Translations under genes and position numbers: made by a program
Notes under the pieces: generated by a model
The model's database searches: none
Told to the model about the DNA's origin: nothing
What the model saw: only the letters and a program-made list of their open reading frames with translations
Shown: one piece after another, positions 1 to 10,514 of the stretch
How the letters are laid out: every line of letters begins with the position of its first letter
Position numbering within the stretch: the stretch's first letter is position 1
Source of the DNA: OLB9 sp041392785
GTDB lineage: Bacteria > Bacteroidota > Bacteroidia > Chitinophagales > Saprospiraceae
NCBI GenBank assembly: GCA_041392785.1
Contig: JAWKLK010000005.1
Span: 224,791 to 288,790 of the forward strand
Direction: 5' to 3'
DNA: 64,000 nt

Positions 1-3000
1 CAGACAAACAGACAGTCATGCCATCTGCATCATAGGTATTATTTTCAGGAGTTGCCATGATAGTAGGCAGAATGACAGGATTTGGATTTTCAATTAAAAT
101 TACACCATTTGGACCAGAATTGAAAATCACTGTACCACCGATGACTGTTGCAATTTGACCATTATAGGCATTCCTTAGCGTAGTGCCATTAGTCCACGTA
201 TTTATTGAAGTCACATTGATGGTCACATCTCCTGATGCACCTAGGACAACAATCACATCATCTTGTGCATCTTCTCTCGCAAGAGATCTTTTAAATATAT
301 AAGGCGTTGTTTGTAACTTGGTGTGTTGACCAGCGCCAACGGAAGGATGACTTTGCCTGAATTGTCCCAGTTTTTTCCAATGGCTCAGCACGTTTTGATC
401 TATACTATTCCAATTCATATCTGATCTTGTAGGTTGGTCTCCAGGGCCTGCACCTGGTAATCTTTTTGTTTCATCACCATAATAGATTTGGACTGCACCT
501 GGCAATAACAAAAAAGTTGATCCTTCGAGTATTAAATTGTCCCGATTAGATAATTGCGTATCATGCGATGAAATATAGCTTAAAAAATTCCAAGTAGGGT
601 CAGGATTAGCTACAGAAGCATAGGAAGAATAAATGTTATCAATCGTAGAAAGGTTGCCTGCTTGTCCTTGGAAATTAAAATTTATTAAAGCATCCGTTTT
701 ACCAATATTAATCGCATCAGCCCATCTTGTTATCCCCGAACCATAATTTTCTCCAACCATCCAGAAAGGTTTTTCATCGAGTGCTTTATTCGGATTAGAA
801 GTTTTCCATTCATCCAATGCAATCTCAGCTTGAGTTTTTAGTTGACCCCAATTCTGAATTTCAATATGTTTGTAAGTATCCAGTCTAAATCCATCAATAC
901 CGTACTCTCTGACCCAATCTGTGAGCCATTTTATAATATGATTTATTGGGGTTCTGGGTAATCCTGTATTGGTGAAGAATGTATTTAATTCGGCAATTTC
1001 TTGCGCTTCTTTAGATGCATTCCATTTTGTCAACAATATGGGTGGTAAATTGACATCAGATGTCGATTCTGAAAGAATATCCGGCAATCCAGCCAAACAT
1101 GACTGTAAGTCTCCGCCTCCACAAGGTGAGCACCCAATAATATCATCCTTACGTATCCATTGTGAGCCCCACCAATTCGAGCAATCACTCCAACCAAATT
1201 CTGTTATGTCTTCCGGTGTGTCATAGCCAGTGTGATTCATGACTACATCCATTATTACTCTAATACCATGTGCATGGGCTGTGTCTATCATGGTTCTAAA
1301 ATCATCAACGGTACCCATATTGGCGTCCAGCTCTGTCCAGTCCAAAGCGTAATATCCATGATACCCATAATGACGCTGGAACTCAGGAACCATACCCCAG
1401 CCAGGTACATGTCCGTGAATTTGTTCTACCGGTGGTGTAATCCAAATTGCATCCACACCTAAGCTATCAAAATACCCTTCCATAATCTTTTGTGTCATTC
1501 CTTGTAAATCACCTCCATGGAACCCTCCCACTAAATCAGATTGTCTCCCATAATTGACGTTATTTGCGGTATTTCCATCTTTAAATCTATCTGTGACTGC
1601 AAAATATACCGTAGCATTATCCCACGTAAAATAATCATCTTCAGAAACACCACATCCAAAATTAGGGTCATACGTATAGGTATGTTGCTGTGTGGACGTG
1701 TAGTTTCCAGTGCCATCTCCAACAAAATACTTAATAGTAGTTGTTTGGGTCAAATATAAAAATAGACTATTAGATGTACTCGGAGATGAAGTGGTAGGCT
1801 CGCTACCGTCAGTGGTATAATAAATCGTAGCATTGGTAGAGCAATCATCCTCTGCACTAATCACCACGTTAATAGAAGGGTTAAAAGTTTTCGGCCCCAA
1901 AGGCATTATCATATGTGAAGGCACTGCATTATTGTCTGTATAAATTCTAGTTTCAATACCAGAACTTGCAAATTCGTCATCAATAGCCACAGCCTTGATT
2001 GTGAAATCCATTGTGGGCAAAGTGGTTCCTGGAACCCAAATTGGACTAGAAACAGTTGGGTCAGTGCCATCCAAAGTATAATGTATCGTGGTAGGATCAC
2101 CATCAACATCGCTTGCAGCAATATTCACAGAAGTTGGCAAAACACAATCACCTGATGGTGGTGTCATAGACAATATAGGTGCTGCATTGGGACTACAGAA
2201 TCCACTAGGAGGTGAAGAAGTCCATCCATTCCCAATAATATAATATCCATCATCACATCGGTATAAATCCGCAGTTTGATTGCTACCACCTGAGCCTCCA
2301 TTATTGAATATGACATTGATACAGTCCACCTGAGAAGGAAAAGTATAGTAATACCAAGCGCATCCCGGTTGATTCTGGATCATGTCTACACCTGGCCAAG
2401 CTGCATCTGCAATGATATCAGAAGGCTCAGCATCCCAATAGTGAATTTTTACAGTCGACCAGTTGGTTGGTTTCAGAAAATACACTGTCAAAGGTGGCTG
2501 TACACCCACAGTATAATTGTGCGTTTGAACTGCAGATTGGGCTCCGTCAGCATCCACACCTATACATTTTAGAGTTGTGTCTTCGGTAATATTGATTGTC
2601 ATCCCATCGAGCCCTGAAGAACTTGAAATAGTGGGTGTACTTCCATCCAAAGTGTAATAAATTGTAGGAGAAGGGTCTATATTATCATAAATTTGAATGG
2701 TGACCACGAAAGGATCTAAATTATTATAAGTACCTGAAGGTGTCACAGTGATAATAGGAGGTGGATTTCCACAGAATCCGGATGGTGGACTAGAAGACCA
2801 TCCAATACCAAATTGATAATATCCATCCGTACAACGGTTTAAATCTGCCGTTTGTGTTCCGACACCATTATGAAAAATGATATTGCTACAATCTACAGTT
2901 TCGGAGAAAACAAAGTAATACCAATCACAATCAGCTTGCATAAGTTGCATATCTACACCCGGCCATGCTACATCTGGCATAGTACTGGCAGGCGTTTCTC

Positions 3001-3187
3001 CCCAATAGTATATTTTTGCAGAAGGCCAACTCGAAGGTTTTTGAAAATAAACGATCAAAGGGTCTGAAGGCGGAGCTATTTCACAAGTATTTGTAGAAGG
3101 AGATACAGTCGATATATTCGGATTTAAACTGAACAACACTGTTGTAATAAGTAAGCCAATACTGGAGAGAAAAATGTTTGTACTCAT
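1..3187 (-). CDS. Secreted modular GH13 alpha-amylase, 3' end outside the window
   Basis: An extracellular starch- or glycogen-degrading enzyme. From ATG at 3187 the frame is open to the window edge (1062 codons, no stop), so the C-terminus is missing. After a signal peptide come two starch-binding (CBM26-like) modules near residues 45-140 and 235-330, each with a WPGVDM motif and aromatic clusters, and three small Ig-like chitobiase-C-terminal-type modules with the motif YYTxDGxxPT near residues 172, 370 and 455. The GH13 barrel starts near residue 520. Visible catalytic landmarks are VIMDVVMNH, the nucleophile Asp770 in GFRLDTYKH, the acid/base Glu813 in VGENYG, and Asp876 in SSHDTQ. Another Ig-like module appears to start at the edge. 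Many Bacteroidota enzymes of this design end in a T9SS domain, but that part is not visible. Family call firm; exact substrate inferred. Confidence 0.9.
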   Translation of the reverse strand, partial: MSTNIFLSSIGLLITTVLFSLNPNISTVSPSTNTCEIAPPSDPLIVYFQKPSSWPSAKIYYWGETPASTMPDVAWPGVDMQLMQADCDWYYFVFSETVDCSNIIFHNGVGTQTADLNRCTDGYYQFGIGWSSSPPSGFCGNPPPIITVTPSGTYNNLDPFVVTIQIYDNIDPSPTIYYTLDGSTPTISSSSGLDGMTINITEDTTLKCIGVDADGAQSAVQTHNYTVGVQPPLTVYFLKPTNWSTVKIHYWDAEPSDIIADAAWPGVDMIQNQPGCAWYYYTFPSQVDCINVIFNNGGSGGSNQTADLYRCDDGYYIIGNGWTSSPPSGFCSPNAAPILSMTPPSGDCVLPTSVNIAASDVDGDPTTIHYTLDGTDPTVSSPIWVPGTTLPTMDFTIKAVAIDDEFASSGIETRIYTDNNAVPSHMIMPLGPKTFNPSINVVISAEDDCSTNATIYYTTDGSEPTTSSPSTSNSLFLYLTQTTTIKYFVGDGTGNYTSTQQHTYTYDPNFGCGVSEDDYFTWDNATVYFAVTDRFKDGNTANNVNYGRQSDLVGGFHGGDLQGMTQKIMEGYFDSLGVDAIWITPPVEQIHGHVPGWGMVPEFQRHYGYHGYYALDWTELDANMGTVDDFRTMIDTAHAHGIRVIMDVVMNHTGYDTPEDITEFGWSDCSNWWGSQWIRKDDIIGCSPCGGGDLQSCLAGLPDILSESTSDVNLPPILLTKWNASKEAQEIAELNTFFTNTGLPRTPINHIIKWLTDWVREYGIDGFRLDTYKHIEIQNWGQLKTQAEIALDEWKTSNPNKALDEKPFWMVGENYGSGITRWADAINIGKTDALINFNFQGQAGNLSTIDNIYSSYASVANPDPTWNFLSYISSHDTQLSNRDNLILEGSTFLLLPGAVQIYYGDETKRLPGAGPGDQPTRSDMNWNSIDQNVLSHWKKLGQFRQSHPSVGAGQHTKLQTTPYIFKRSLAREDAQDDVIVVLGASGDVTINVTSINTWTNGTTLRNAYNGQIATVIGGTVIFNSGPNGVILIENPNPVILPTIMATPENNTYDADGMTVCLS

Positions 3188-3557
3188 GATACCAAATATT
3201 TAATAAATAAAAAAAAGGAAGTATGGGGCGGTACTTAATTCCATATGGTTAATGGATTTCAAGCTATTGCAAAAATAGATTAATTATTTCATGACCAAAT
3301 GTCAAAAGTAAGATTTTTTTTTGGTTAATAGATTTTCAATAGATTATACATCAAAGAAAAATTTATTCATCTTAAAGGTAAGAAAATGTTTATTAAATGG
3401 TGGTATTTCCATTTATATGGTTATTTTTGTAAAGATTTATGCATTGAAATCATCTAACCCCAAACCTTATTTTAAACTTTTCTAACAATTGGTCAATTGA
3501 TCAAATTGTTGATATTTGTGTACACTTATCTGGTTTAATTAACTAAATTTCTAAGTC
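3188..3557. other. Divergent intergenic region, no gene seen
   Basis: AT-rich spacer between the amylase (leftward) and the T9SS protein (rightward). I see no RNA gene or open frame of note. The right part holds a possible promoter for the rightward gene. Around 3486-3508 there are overlapping CAATTG/TCAATTGA motifs that form an imperfect palindrome and could be an operator, though AT-rich sequence makes such matches cheap. Confidence 0.6.
3489..3518 (+). promoter_or_regulatory. Possible Bacteroidota-type promoter
   Basis: TTG at 3489-3491, a 19-base spacer and GATATTTG at 3511-3518, one mismatch from the -7 consensus TAnnTTTG. It would leave a leader of roughly 30 bases before the ATG at 3558. 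Pattern match only. Confidence 0.4.
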
Positions 3558-5153
3558 ATGAAATGTACTTTTACTTTTATTTTTTCTCTTATCGTAATAG
3601 GATTATTTGGACAACCGTCCATTTCACTTCCTTCAGGATATTCTTGGGTTTTGTCAGGATCATCAAACTACCAAAATGGCCCATTTTATACAGGTAACGC
3701 ATCAGGAAATTCAGGTACGTCTTGCTGTGGCGGAGTTAGTACCTCGTGTGGAAGTATGGATACTTCATTTGGTGGTAATGTACAATGTGCATCAGTTCCA
3801 TGGACTGTAGTGGGTACTCCAGGTGCAAACTTTATCCAGGATCAGGAATATGGCAATATTGGTACTTGTGACAATGGTTTGGCTGGCCTTGCCGTTCCTT
3901 GCAATCCAGGAGTAGGAGGTACTGGGGCAGGCTCGAACTGGCCCAATAGCACATCTGAAACCAGACAGGTGTCTATGACTAACTGGGATAATGATTATCC
4001 TTCATCTTCCATTTCTAGTCTTCCCGAGGTGTCTAGAACATCTGGTACCGTTTGGCTTCCTACATCTGCCATTTTACGGCTACGCGATGATGGTGTGGGG
4101 AATGGCACAGGTGCTGGTGCAGATGAATTAAGACTTACTATGATAGGAGGAAATGATAATTCTTGTTCTTCTTGGAGGATCATAGCAAACTACAATCTTA
4201 GCCTTGATGTAGAAGGTGACTATGGTGATATAACAGGTGTAGATGGAATAAAGATTGAAGAAACAGTAATCCAAGATCTCTCAAATATTCCCAATGCAAC
4301 AGGTAGTAATGCTTATAATGCGACAAATGGAGCACATCATTCTTGCTGTGGCGGTGGATGCTCATTTCAGGCAACTCAAAATTCTTGGTTTTTTTCAGGA
4401 GGAGTCAATACACCATCCTTTGGGTCTGGTTACACTGCGGACTATGATATTCTGAATAGTCTAATAGAAAATGGATCTACTTTTAATGTCAATTTTACTT
4501 CTGAGCAAAGCATAGAAATCAATAGAACCGGCGGAGATTCAGGAGACGCTAGAGCTACTATGGGTCCAGGAATGGGTGGTAAGATAGAATTGATAGTGAC
4601 TTACGAAATTTGGACAATACAAGCGCCAGCTCCGGTAACAATGACACATTTTGATGTGAAAAAAGTAAATAATACCACTTCAATTTTATGGAGTACTGCT
4701 TCTGAAGTGAATAACGGAGGTTGGTATATTCAACGAAGCACGGATGGATTTAATTGGGAAAATTTACAATTTGTATCGGGAAAAGGCAATTCAAATGAAA
4801 AAGTGGATTATGTTTTTTCAGATAATCTACCACTTACAGGTAGCAATTTCTACAGACTAAGACAGACAGATTTTGATGGTAAGGATTTTTATTCTGATGT
4901 CAAAGAAGTAAGATTTTCTATTGGCTCAAATGTCAAGTTGTATCCTAATCCAACCAATGGAGATTTATTTTTAGATAATGTAGCAGAAGGCACTCACTAT
5001 GCCATCTATGATGTCAAAGGAAAGGAAATGCTGAGTGGTACAATTCGTGAACATCAAAAAACTATCAATTTAACGGATCTGCAAAATGGTATTTATGCTG
5101 TCAGGTTGATGTCAAATGATGATATTTCTGTCCTAAAAGTATTCAGAAATTAA
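3558..5153 (+). CDS. Secreted protein with T9SS type A sorting domain, function unknown
   Basis: 531 residues. It starts with a signal peptide (KCTFTFIFSLIVIGLFGQ) and ends with a T9SS type A domain (YPNPTNGDLFLDN, then VKGKEMLSG, NGIYAVRL and a final VFRN), so it should cross the outer membrane through the type IX system and be released or anchored at the surface. The body is rich in Gly, Ser and Asn and has two similar cysteine clusters, SCCGGVSTSCG near residue 55 and SCCGGGCSFQ near residue 260. A fibronectin-like segment with TSILWSTASEVNNGGWYIQRS precedes the sorting domain, as in many T9SS cargo proteins. I do not recognise a catalytic domain in the first 350 residues. Probably monocistronic, convergent with purL. 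Confidence 0.85.
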   Translation: MKCTFTFIFSLIVIGLFGQPSISLPSGYSWVLSGSSNYQNGPFYTGNASGNSGTSCCGGVSTSCGSMDTSFGGNVQCASVPWTVVGTPGANFIQDQEYGNIGTCDNGLAGLAVPCNPGVGGTGAGSNWPNSTSETRQVSMTNWDNDYPSSSISSLPEVSRTSGTVWLPTSAILRLRDDGVGNGTGAGADELRLTMIGGNDNSCSSWRIIANYNLSLDVEGDYGDITGVDGIKIEETVIQDLSNIPNATGSNAYNATNGAHHSCCGGGCSFQATQNSWFFSGGVNTPSFGSGYTADYDILNSLIENGSTFNVNFTSEQSIEINRTGGDSGDARATMGPGMGGKIELIVTYEIWTIQAPAPVTMTHFDVKKVNNTTSILWSTASEVNNGGWYIQRSTDGFNWENLQFVSGKGNSNEKVDYVFSDNLPLTGSNFYRLRQTDFDGKDFYSDVKEVRFSIGSNVKLYPNPTNGDLFLDNVAEGTHYAIYDVKGKEMLSGTIREHQKTINLTDLQNGIYAVRLMSNDDISVLKVFRN

Positions 5154-5201
5154 TGTAGTAATAATACAATAAATATATTTTTATATGATCTGAATACCAG
5201 C

Positions 5202-8200
5202 TTAGCGATGTGTTGATAACCATTCTTTTGCTTCAACAAATGCCATTAACCAAGGAGAAACGGCATCATTTAGTTTATCACTAGGATAGTATGCCCAGTT
5301 CCAAGGATAAATGGATCTTTCTATGTGTGGCATAGTAACCAAATGTCTGCCATCATGACTACAAAGCATTGCAGCATTATAATCAGAACCATTAGGATTT
5401 GCTGGGTAATCGCTGTACCCATATTGTGCTACTATTTGATACTGATCATTTGATTTAGGTAAAAGGAACTTCCCTTCTCCGTGTGAAATCCAAACACCTA
5501 GTTTTGTCCCTGCGAATCGATGAAGCATGACAGAATTATTAGGTGCAATTTCTACAGAAGTGAAAGCACTCTCGTGTTTTCCGGAATCATTAAAATCCAT
5601 TTTTGGATGTTGATCTTGTTCTGGATAAATCAAACCTAATTCCATATATAATTGACAACCATTACAAATGCCAATTGAGAGCGTTTCTGGGCGGTCAAAA
5701 AATGCTTTTAAAGCTTTCTTTGCCTTTTCATTATACATAAATGCTGCTGCCCAGCCCTTTGCAGAGCCCATCACATCAGAATGTGAAAAACCTCCTACTG
5801 CACCTAAGAACTGTATTTCCGAGAGATCCGTTCTTCCTTCCATAATGTCTGTGGTGTGGATATCGACTACATCAAATCCTGCCATATATAGAGCATTGGC
5901 AAGCTCTCGCTCTGAATTGCTTCCTTTTTCGCGGATGACACCTGCTTTAACTCGTTTTGATACATTGGTAAGAGGTGTGATATGGCCACTGTGCCATTTT
6001 GGAAAGTGGTAAGTAAGTGGTTGATTTTTATAATTTTCAAATCTGATTCTCGCCAAATTATTTTTAGTCTGCAAGCTGTCCATCAAGAAGGACTTATGAT
6101 ACCATATATCTCTCCACTTATTGACATCAAATGTATATGTATTTTGATTTCCTATAATAGTTACAGTTTCATTTTCCATTACGGAACCAATCTTTACAGG
6201 GATAATGTTATATTCTTTGAGGGCAAAAAGTGCTTCTGCTTCTGATTTTTTTCTCAATTGAAAGATGAGCGATGGATTTTCGGAAAAAAGTGTTTTTACA
6301 TCTGAATCACTTGGTATTGAAGATAAGTCAAATGTAGCGCCAATACCTCTAGAACCAAACGTCATTTCTAGTAAACTGACAATAAGACCTCCACTACCTA
6401 CATCATGCCCTGCTGCAACCATATTGTTTTTTAAGATATATTGGATCGCATCAAAAGTCTTTACAATGGCATAGGTATCATATGCATCAGGTGCTTCATT
6501 GCCCAATTGGTTCAATATTTGGGATAATGCCGAACCTCCCAGAGCAAGAGGAAAATTTGATAAGTTGATCAGATATATACCTCCTTCATTGGGATTCAAC
6601 ACAGGTTCTATTACACCATTAATATCGCTGCACTGGCTTACAGCTGTGATGATCACAGTACCTGGTGCCTTTACATTTTGATTTGGGTATTTCTGAGTCA
6701 TAGATAGCGAATCTTTTCCTGTAGGGATGTTGATACCTAACTCAATAGCAAAATGAGCACATGCTTCTACGGCTTCATATAGACGTGCATCTTCGCCAGG
6801 ATTTTTACATGGCCACATCCAGTTTGCTGACAAAGAAATACCTTTTAAACCATTTGTAAGAGGTGCCCAAATTATATTAGTCAATGCCTCCAAAATACTT
6901 ATTCTACTTGCAGATGCAGGACTAATGAGACCGATTCCAGGATGATGGCCCATTGAAACCGCTATACCATGCTTTGAGTTATAGTCTATGGCAGTAACGC
7001 CACAATTGTTCAAAGGAAGTTGTAGAGCGCCGGCACATTGTTGTTTTGCAACTTTACCTCCAACGCACCGATCTACTTTGTTGGTCAACCAATCTTTGCA
7101 CGCCACACCTTCAAGACTCATCACTTTGATCAATGCATCATAGATGTCCAATTGGTCTAAGCCGCTCATAGGGTGTAATGGGACTTCTATGACATTATCT
7201 CGCATGGTAATCTTGGGACTCTTTCCAAATAAATCTTCTAGGTGAAGTTTCATAATTTGATCCGAAATAGAAGAAGAGTTCACTTGAAACATATCATCGT
7301 TTCTGACTTTACCCACGACAAAAAGTGGTGTCCGCTCTCTTTTTGCAATATTTTGAATAGTATCCAATGATTTTGGATCGATAACTAGTCCCATTCGTTC
7401 TTGGGATTCGTTGGTCAGAATTTCTCGATAGGAAAGGGTAGGATCCCCTATTGGAAAATCATCAATGTGTATATTCGCTCCATAACCTTCTACCAATTCG
7501 GTAAGGCAGTTAAGGTGACCTCCTGCTCCATGATCATGTATAGAAAGTATTGGATTTTCGTCCATTTCTACTAAGGCTCGAATAGTATTGGCTACTCTTT
7601 TTTGCATTTCAGGATTGGATCGTTGTACTGCATTGAGTTCGATCGCATTGGATAATGCACCTGTATCTGCTGAAGATACTGCTGCACCACCTAATCCTAT
7701 CCTATAGTTATCACCACCGAGCAATACTATGGCATCACCTTCATGAATCTCTTTTTTTACAGCTTGATCGAGCATACCGATGCCGACACCTCCTGCTTGC
7801 ATAATAACTTTATCATAGGCAAATAATTCTGTGGATGTTTGTATTTCAAATGTCAAACACGAGCCTGAAATCAGTGGCTGTCCAAATTTATTTCCGAAAT
7901 CAGATGCACCATCAGATGCTTTTCTCAATATTTGGACAGGAGATTGGTACAACCATTGGCGCGGTGCGATATCAGTTTTCCATAGTTCTTCATTTTCAAA
8001 TCGCGGATAGGAAGTCATATAGACTGCAGTACCTGCCAAAGGAATAGATCCCTGACCACCTGCCATTCTATCTCTGATTTCACCGCCTGAACCAGTGGCA
8101 GCCCCGTTAAAGGGTTCTACCGTGGTAGGAAAATTATGTGTTTCTGCTTTAAGTGAAATGACAGTTTCTCTCTGCTTTAAAACATATTTTGAATTTTTAG

Positions 8201-8882
8201 TGGGATCTTCAGGTGACAGATAACCAACTTTTGGACCCATAATAAACGCTACATTATCTTTGTAAGCAGAAACAAGAAAGTTTGGATTGACTTTGGATGT
8301 AGATTTTATCATTTGGAAAAGAGACTGTTCTTTTTCATGGCCATCAATGACAAATTTTCCATTAAAGATTTTATGACGGCAGTGCTCAGAATTGATTTGA
8401 GAGAATCCAAAAACTTCTGTGTCAGTCAATGGTCTTCCTAGTTTATCTGCCAACATCCAAAGGTAAGTAATTTCTTCATCACTAAGAGAGAGACCATGTA
8501 AGGCATTATAATTTTGAATATCATCAATATTCTCAATGGGAAGTGGCTGATCTTTTAACTCAAAAATTTCTTGTGTAAGATTATGATACATTTGAAATAA
8601 TAAATGGTCAAAATCCGCCTCATAACCATAATTCATGCGTTTGAAAACTTCAATTCTTTTAATATCGCTGATACCCATCGTAATAGTTATTTCAACTGCA
8701 TTGGTGCTGTATGGAGTGATCATAGTGGCTCTTGGTCCTACAAAACTTCCTTCAATAATTGGAGAATTTGAAAAGTCTGCATCACTGAAAAGCCAAGCTA
8801 GTTTTGAAATCTCATCTGAAGTCAGTGTCCTTTCTATTAGGACTGCAAAAACATTGTCATGTTGACTAAAATAATGTATCAT
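5202..8882 (-). CDS. purL: Phosphoribosylformylglycinamidine synthase, single-chain form
   Basis: Fourth step of purine synthesis: ATP- and glutamine-dependent amidation of FGAR to FGAM in the cytoplasm. The 1226-residue chain is the large fused type, with an N-terminal PurS-like domain, two AIRS-like halves (SEHCRHKIF, ETHNFPTTVEPFNGAATGSGG and DHGAGGH motifs) and a C-terminal class I glutaminase domain, with the nucleophile Cys in GICNGC and the His/Glu pair in HGEGKF. The start codon lies 21 bases after the stop of gpmI on the same strand, so the two are probably co-transcribed. Its 3' end faces the T9SS gene across a 48-base gap with no clear terminator. Confidence 0.97.
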   Translation of the reverse strand: MIHYFSQHDNVFAVLIERTLTSDEISKLAWLFSDADFSNSPIIEGSFVGPRATMITPYSTNAVEITITMGISDIKRIEVFKRMNYGYEADFDHLLFQMYHNLTQEIFELKDQPLPIENIDDIQNYNALHGLSLSDEEITYLWMLADKLGRPLTDTEVFGFSQINSEHCRHKIFNGKFVIDGHEKEQSLFQMIKSTSKVNPNFLVSAYKDNVAFIMGPKVGYLSPEDPTKNSKYVLKQRETVISLKAETHNFPTTVEPFNGAATGSGGEIRDRMAGGQGSIPLAGTAVYMTSYPRFENEELWKTDIAPRQWLYQSPVQILRKASDGASDFGNKFGQPLISGSCLTFEIQTSTELFAYDKVIMQAGGVGIGMLDQAVKKEIHEGDAIVLLGGDNYRIGLGGAAVSSADTGALSNAIELNAVQRSNPEMQKRVANTIRALVEMDENPILSIHDHGAGGHLNCLTELVEGYGANIHIDDFPIGDPTLSYREILTNESQERMGLVIDPKSLDTIQNIAKRERTPLFVVGKVRNDDMFQVNSSSISDQIMKLHLEDLFGKSPKITMRDNVIEVPLHPMSGLDQLDIYDALIKVMSLEGVACKDWLTNKVDRCVGGKVAKQQCAGALQLPLNNCGVTAIDYNSKHGIAVSMGHHPGIGLISPASASRISILEALTNIIWAPLTNGLKGISLSANWMWPCKNPGEDARLYEAVEACAHFAIELGINIPTGKDSLSMTQKYPNQNVKAPGTVIITAVSQCSDINGVIEPVLNPNEGGIYLINLSNFPLALGGSALSQILNQLGNEAPDAYDTYAIVKTFDAIQYILKNNMVAAGHDVGSGGLIVSLLEMTFGSRGIGATFDLSSIPSDSDVKTLFSENPSLIFQLRKKSEAEALFALKEYNIIPVKIGSVMENETVTIIGNQNTYTFDVNKWRDIWYHKSFLMDSLQTKNNLARIRFENYKNQPLTYHFPKWHSGHITPLTNVSKRVKAGVIREKGSNSERELANALYMAGFDVVDIHTTDIMEGRTDLSEIQFLGAVGGFSHSDVMGSAKGWAAAFMYNEKAKKALKAFFDRPETLSIGICNGCQLYMELGLIYPEQDQHPKMDFNDSGKHESAFTSVEIAPNNSVMLHRFAGTKLGVWISHGEGKFLLPKSNDQYQIVAQYGYSDYPANPNGSDYNAAMLCSHDGRHLVTMPHIERSIYPWNWAYYPSDKLNDAVSPWLMAFVEAKEWLSTHR

Positions 8883-8903
8883 GAAGGATTGTTTATTTAG
8901 AAA

Positions 8904-10451
8904 CTAAGATTTGATTTGTGATAATGGTCGTACCAAAATATTTCCAGTCATAGTAGGAGGAATAGGTATTTGCATGAGTGATAAGATAGTAGGTGCAATG
9001 TCCCCTAATTTTCCATGTAAAATCTCTGTATTTGTTTTATCTATACCATTCCCCACCAAAATTACTGGTACTGGATTGGTGGTATGTGCGGTATTCGGAG
9101 TTCCGTCGGGATTGATCATGATGTCACTATTACCATGATCGGCTAGTATGATAATCTTATATTGATGCGCAACTAGACATGCAAGTAATCGGCTCAAACA
9201 CGAATCTACCGTCTCACTTGCTCTGACTGCTGCCTCAAATACGCCTGTATGGCCCACCATATCGGTATTAGCATAATTAAGGCAAATAAAATCTGGTTCA
9301 TTCTCTACAATATATGGCACTAAAGTGTCAGTGATTTCCTCCGCACTCATTTCAGGCTTGAGATCATATGTAGCAACCTTGGGTGATGGAATCAATATGC
9401 GATGTTCATTAGGAAAAACCGACTCATTACCGCCATTAAAGAAAAAAGTCACATGAGGATATTTTTCAGTTTCAGCAATGCGCACTTGGGTTTTTCCATG
9501 TTGAGACACGATTTCACCTAAGGTATTTTCTAAATTGTCCTTTTCAAAAATCACATGTACTTTTTCATAGGATTGATCATATTGGGTCATTGTCACATAA
9601 TACAAATGTAGCTTTTTCATGCCTTCTTGCACTATATCTTTTTGCGAAAGTACTTCGGTCAATTGTCTTGGGCGGTCAGTTCGAAAATTGAAAAACATTA
9701 CACTATCCCCTTCATGAATACACCTTTGTTCAATTGTGAGAGCCCCATTGTATATTGGTTTCAAGAATTCATCTGTTTCACCTGCATCGTACCTTTGTCT
9801 CATTGATTCAGGAAAATCATTACTGCCTTCACCGACTCCATTGACAAGGGCGTCATAGGCTACTTTCACTCTCGGCCATCTCTTATCTCTGTCCATTGCG
9901 TAATATCTTCCTACCACTGTAGTCAATTGACAATTGGAATTTTTGATATGGTCTTGGACTGTTTGTAGGTATTTAGCTCCACCTTTCGGATCGGTATCTC
10001 TTCCATCAGTAAAAGCATGAATATACACTTGGATGTCGGGATGTGATTTTAATAAATCGCAAATCCCCAATAAATGATTTATATGTGAATGGACACCACC
10101 ATCTGATACAAGTCCTAGTAAATGAAGGCGTTTTGAATGCGAAAGAGTATGCTCTATCATGTCTTTCCAAGCCTTATTTTCCAGCAATTCTTGGTTGCGC
10201 ATAGCTTTATTAATTCTAGCTAATTCTTGATACACAACCCTGCCTGCTCCTAAGTTCATATGACCCACTTCGGAATTTCCCATTTGTCCTTCAGGTAAAC
10301 CGACATCCTCCCCAAAAGTGACCAAAGTATTATTGGGATATTGGACAAATAAGTTGTCCATAGTAGGTGTATTGGCGTATTCAATAGCACTAACTTTTGG
10401 ATCTGGATTAATGCCCCATCCATCTAAAATAATCAAGGCAACTTTCGACAT
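8904..10451 (-). CDS. gpmI: 2,3-bisphosphoglycerate-independent phosphoglycerate mutase
   Basis: Interconverts 3- and 2-phosphoglycerate in glycolysis and gluconeogenesis, using two Mn ions. At 515 residues it has the usual iPGM length. The N-terminal metal motif is LIILDGWG, the phosphorylated Ser lies in GNSEVGHMNLGAGR (near residue 62), and the C-terminal metal ligands lie in LNYANTDMVGHTG and ILADHGNSD. It is the first gene of a probable two-gene operon with purL. The upstream gap is shared with the divergent DUF4783 gene. Confidence 0.97.
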   Translation of the reverse strand: MSKVALIILDGWGINPDPKVSAIEYANTPTMDNLFVQYPNNTLVTFGEDVGLPEGQMGNSEVGHMNLGAGRVVYQELARINKAMRNQELLENKAWKDMIEHTLSHSKRLHLLGLVSDGGVHSHINHLLGICDLLKSHPDIQVYIHAFTDGRDTDPKGGAKYLQTVQDHIKNSNCQLTTVVGRYYAMDRDKRWPRVKVAYDALVNGVGEGSNDFPESMRQRYDAGETDEFLKPIYNGALTIEQRCIHEGDSVMFFNFRTDRPRQLTEVLSQKDIVQEGMKKLHLYYVTMTQYDQSYEKVHVIFEKDNLENTLGEIVSQHGKTQVRIAETEKYPHVTFFFNGGNESVFPNEHRILIPSPKVATYDLKPEMSAEEITDTLVPYIVENEPDFICLNYANTDMVGHTGVFEAAVRASETVDSCLSRLLACLVAHQYKIIILADHGNSDIMINPDGTPNTAHTTNPVPVILVGNGIDKTNTEILHGKLGDIAPTILSLMQIPIPPTMTGNILVRPLSQIKS

Positions 10452-10482
10452 AAATATCTATATTTTAAATTTTAACGTAATA

Positions 10483-10514
10483 TTTGAAACTAATTATGTG
10501 TATTTTTACGTTTG
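10483..10514 (+). promoter_or_regulatory. Bacteroidota promoter for the DUF4783 gene
   Basis: TTTG at 10483-10486, a 20-base spacer and TACGTTTG at 10507-10514, a full match to TAnnTTTG, about 26 bases before the ATG. The -7 box overlaps a 15-base palindrome at 10510-10524 (GTTTGCA, one base, TGCAAAC), a possible operator. Confidence 0.6.

Noticed and set aside
3486..3508. CAATTG-rich near-palindrome as a defined operator
   Set aside because: Symmetry is only partial and the region is very AT-rich, so I mention it only as part of the intergenic description.
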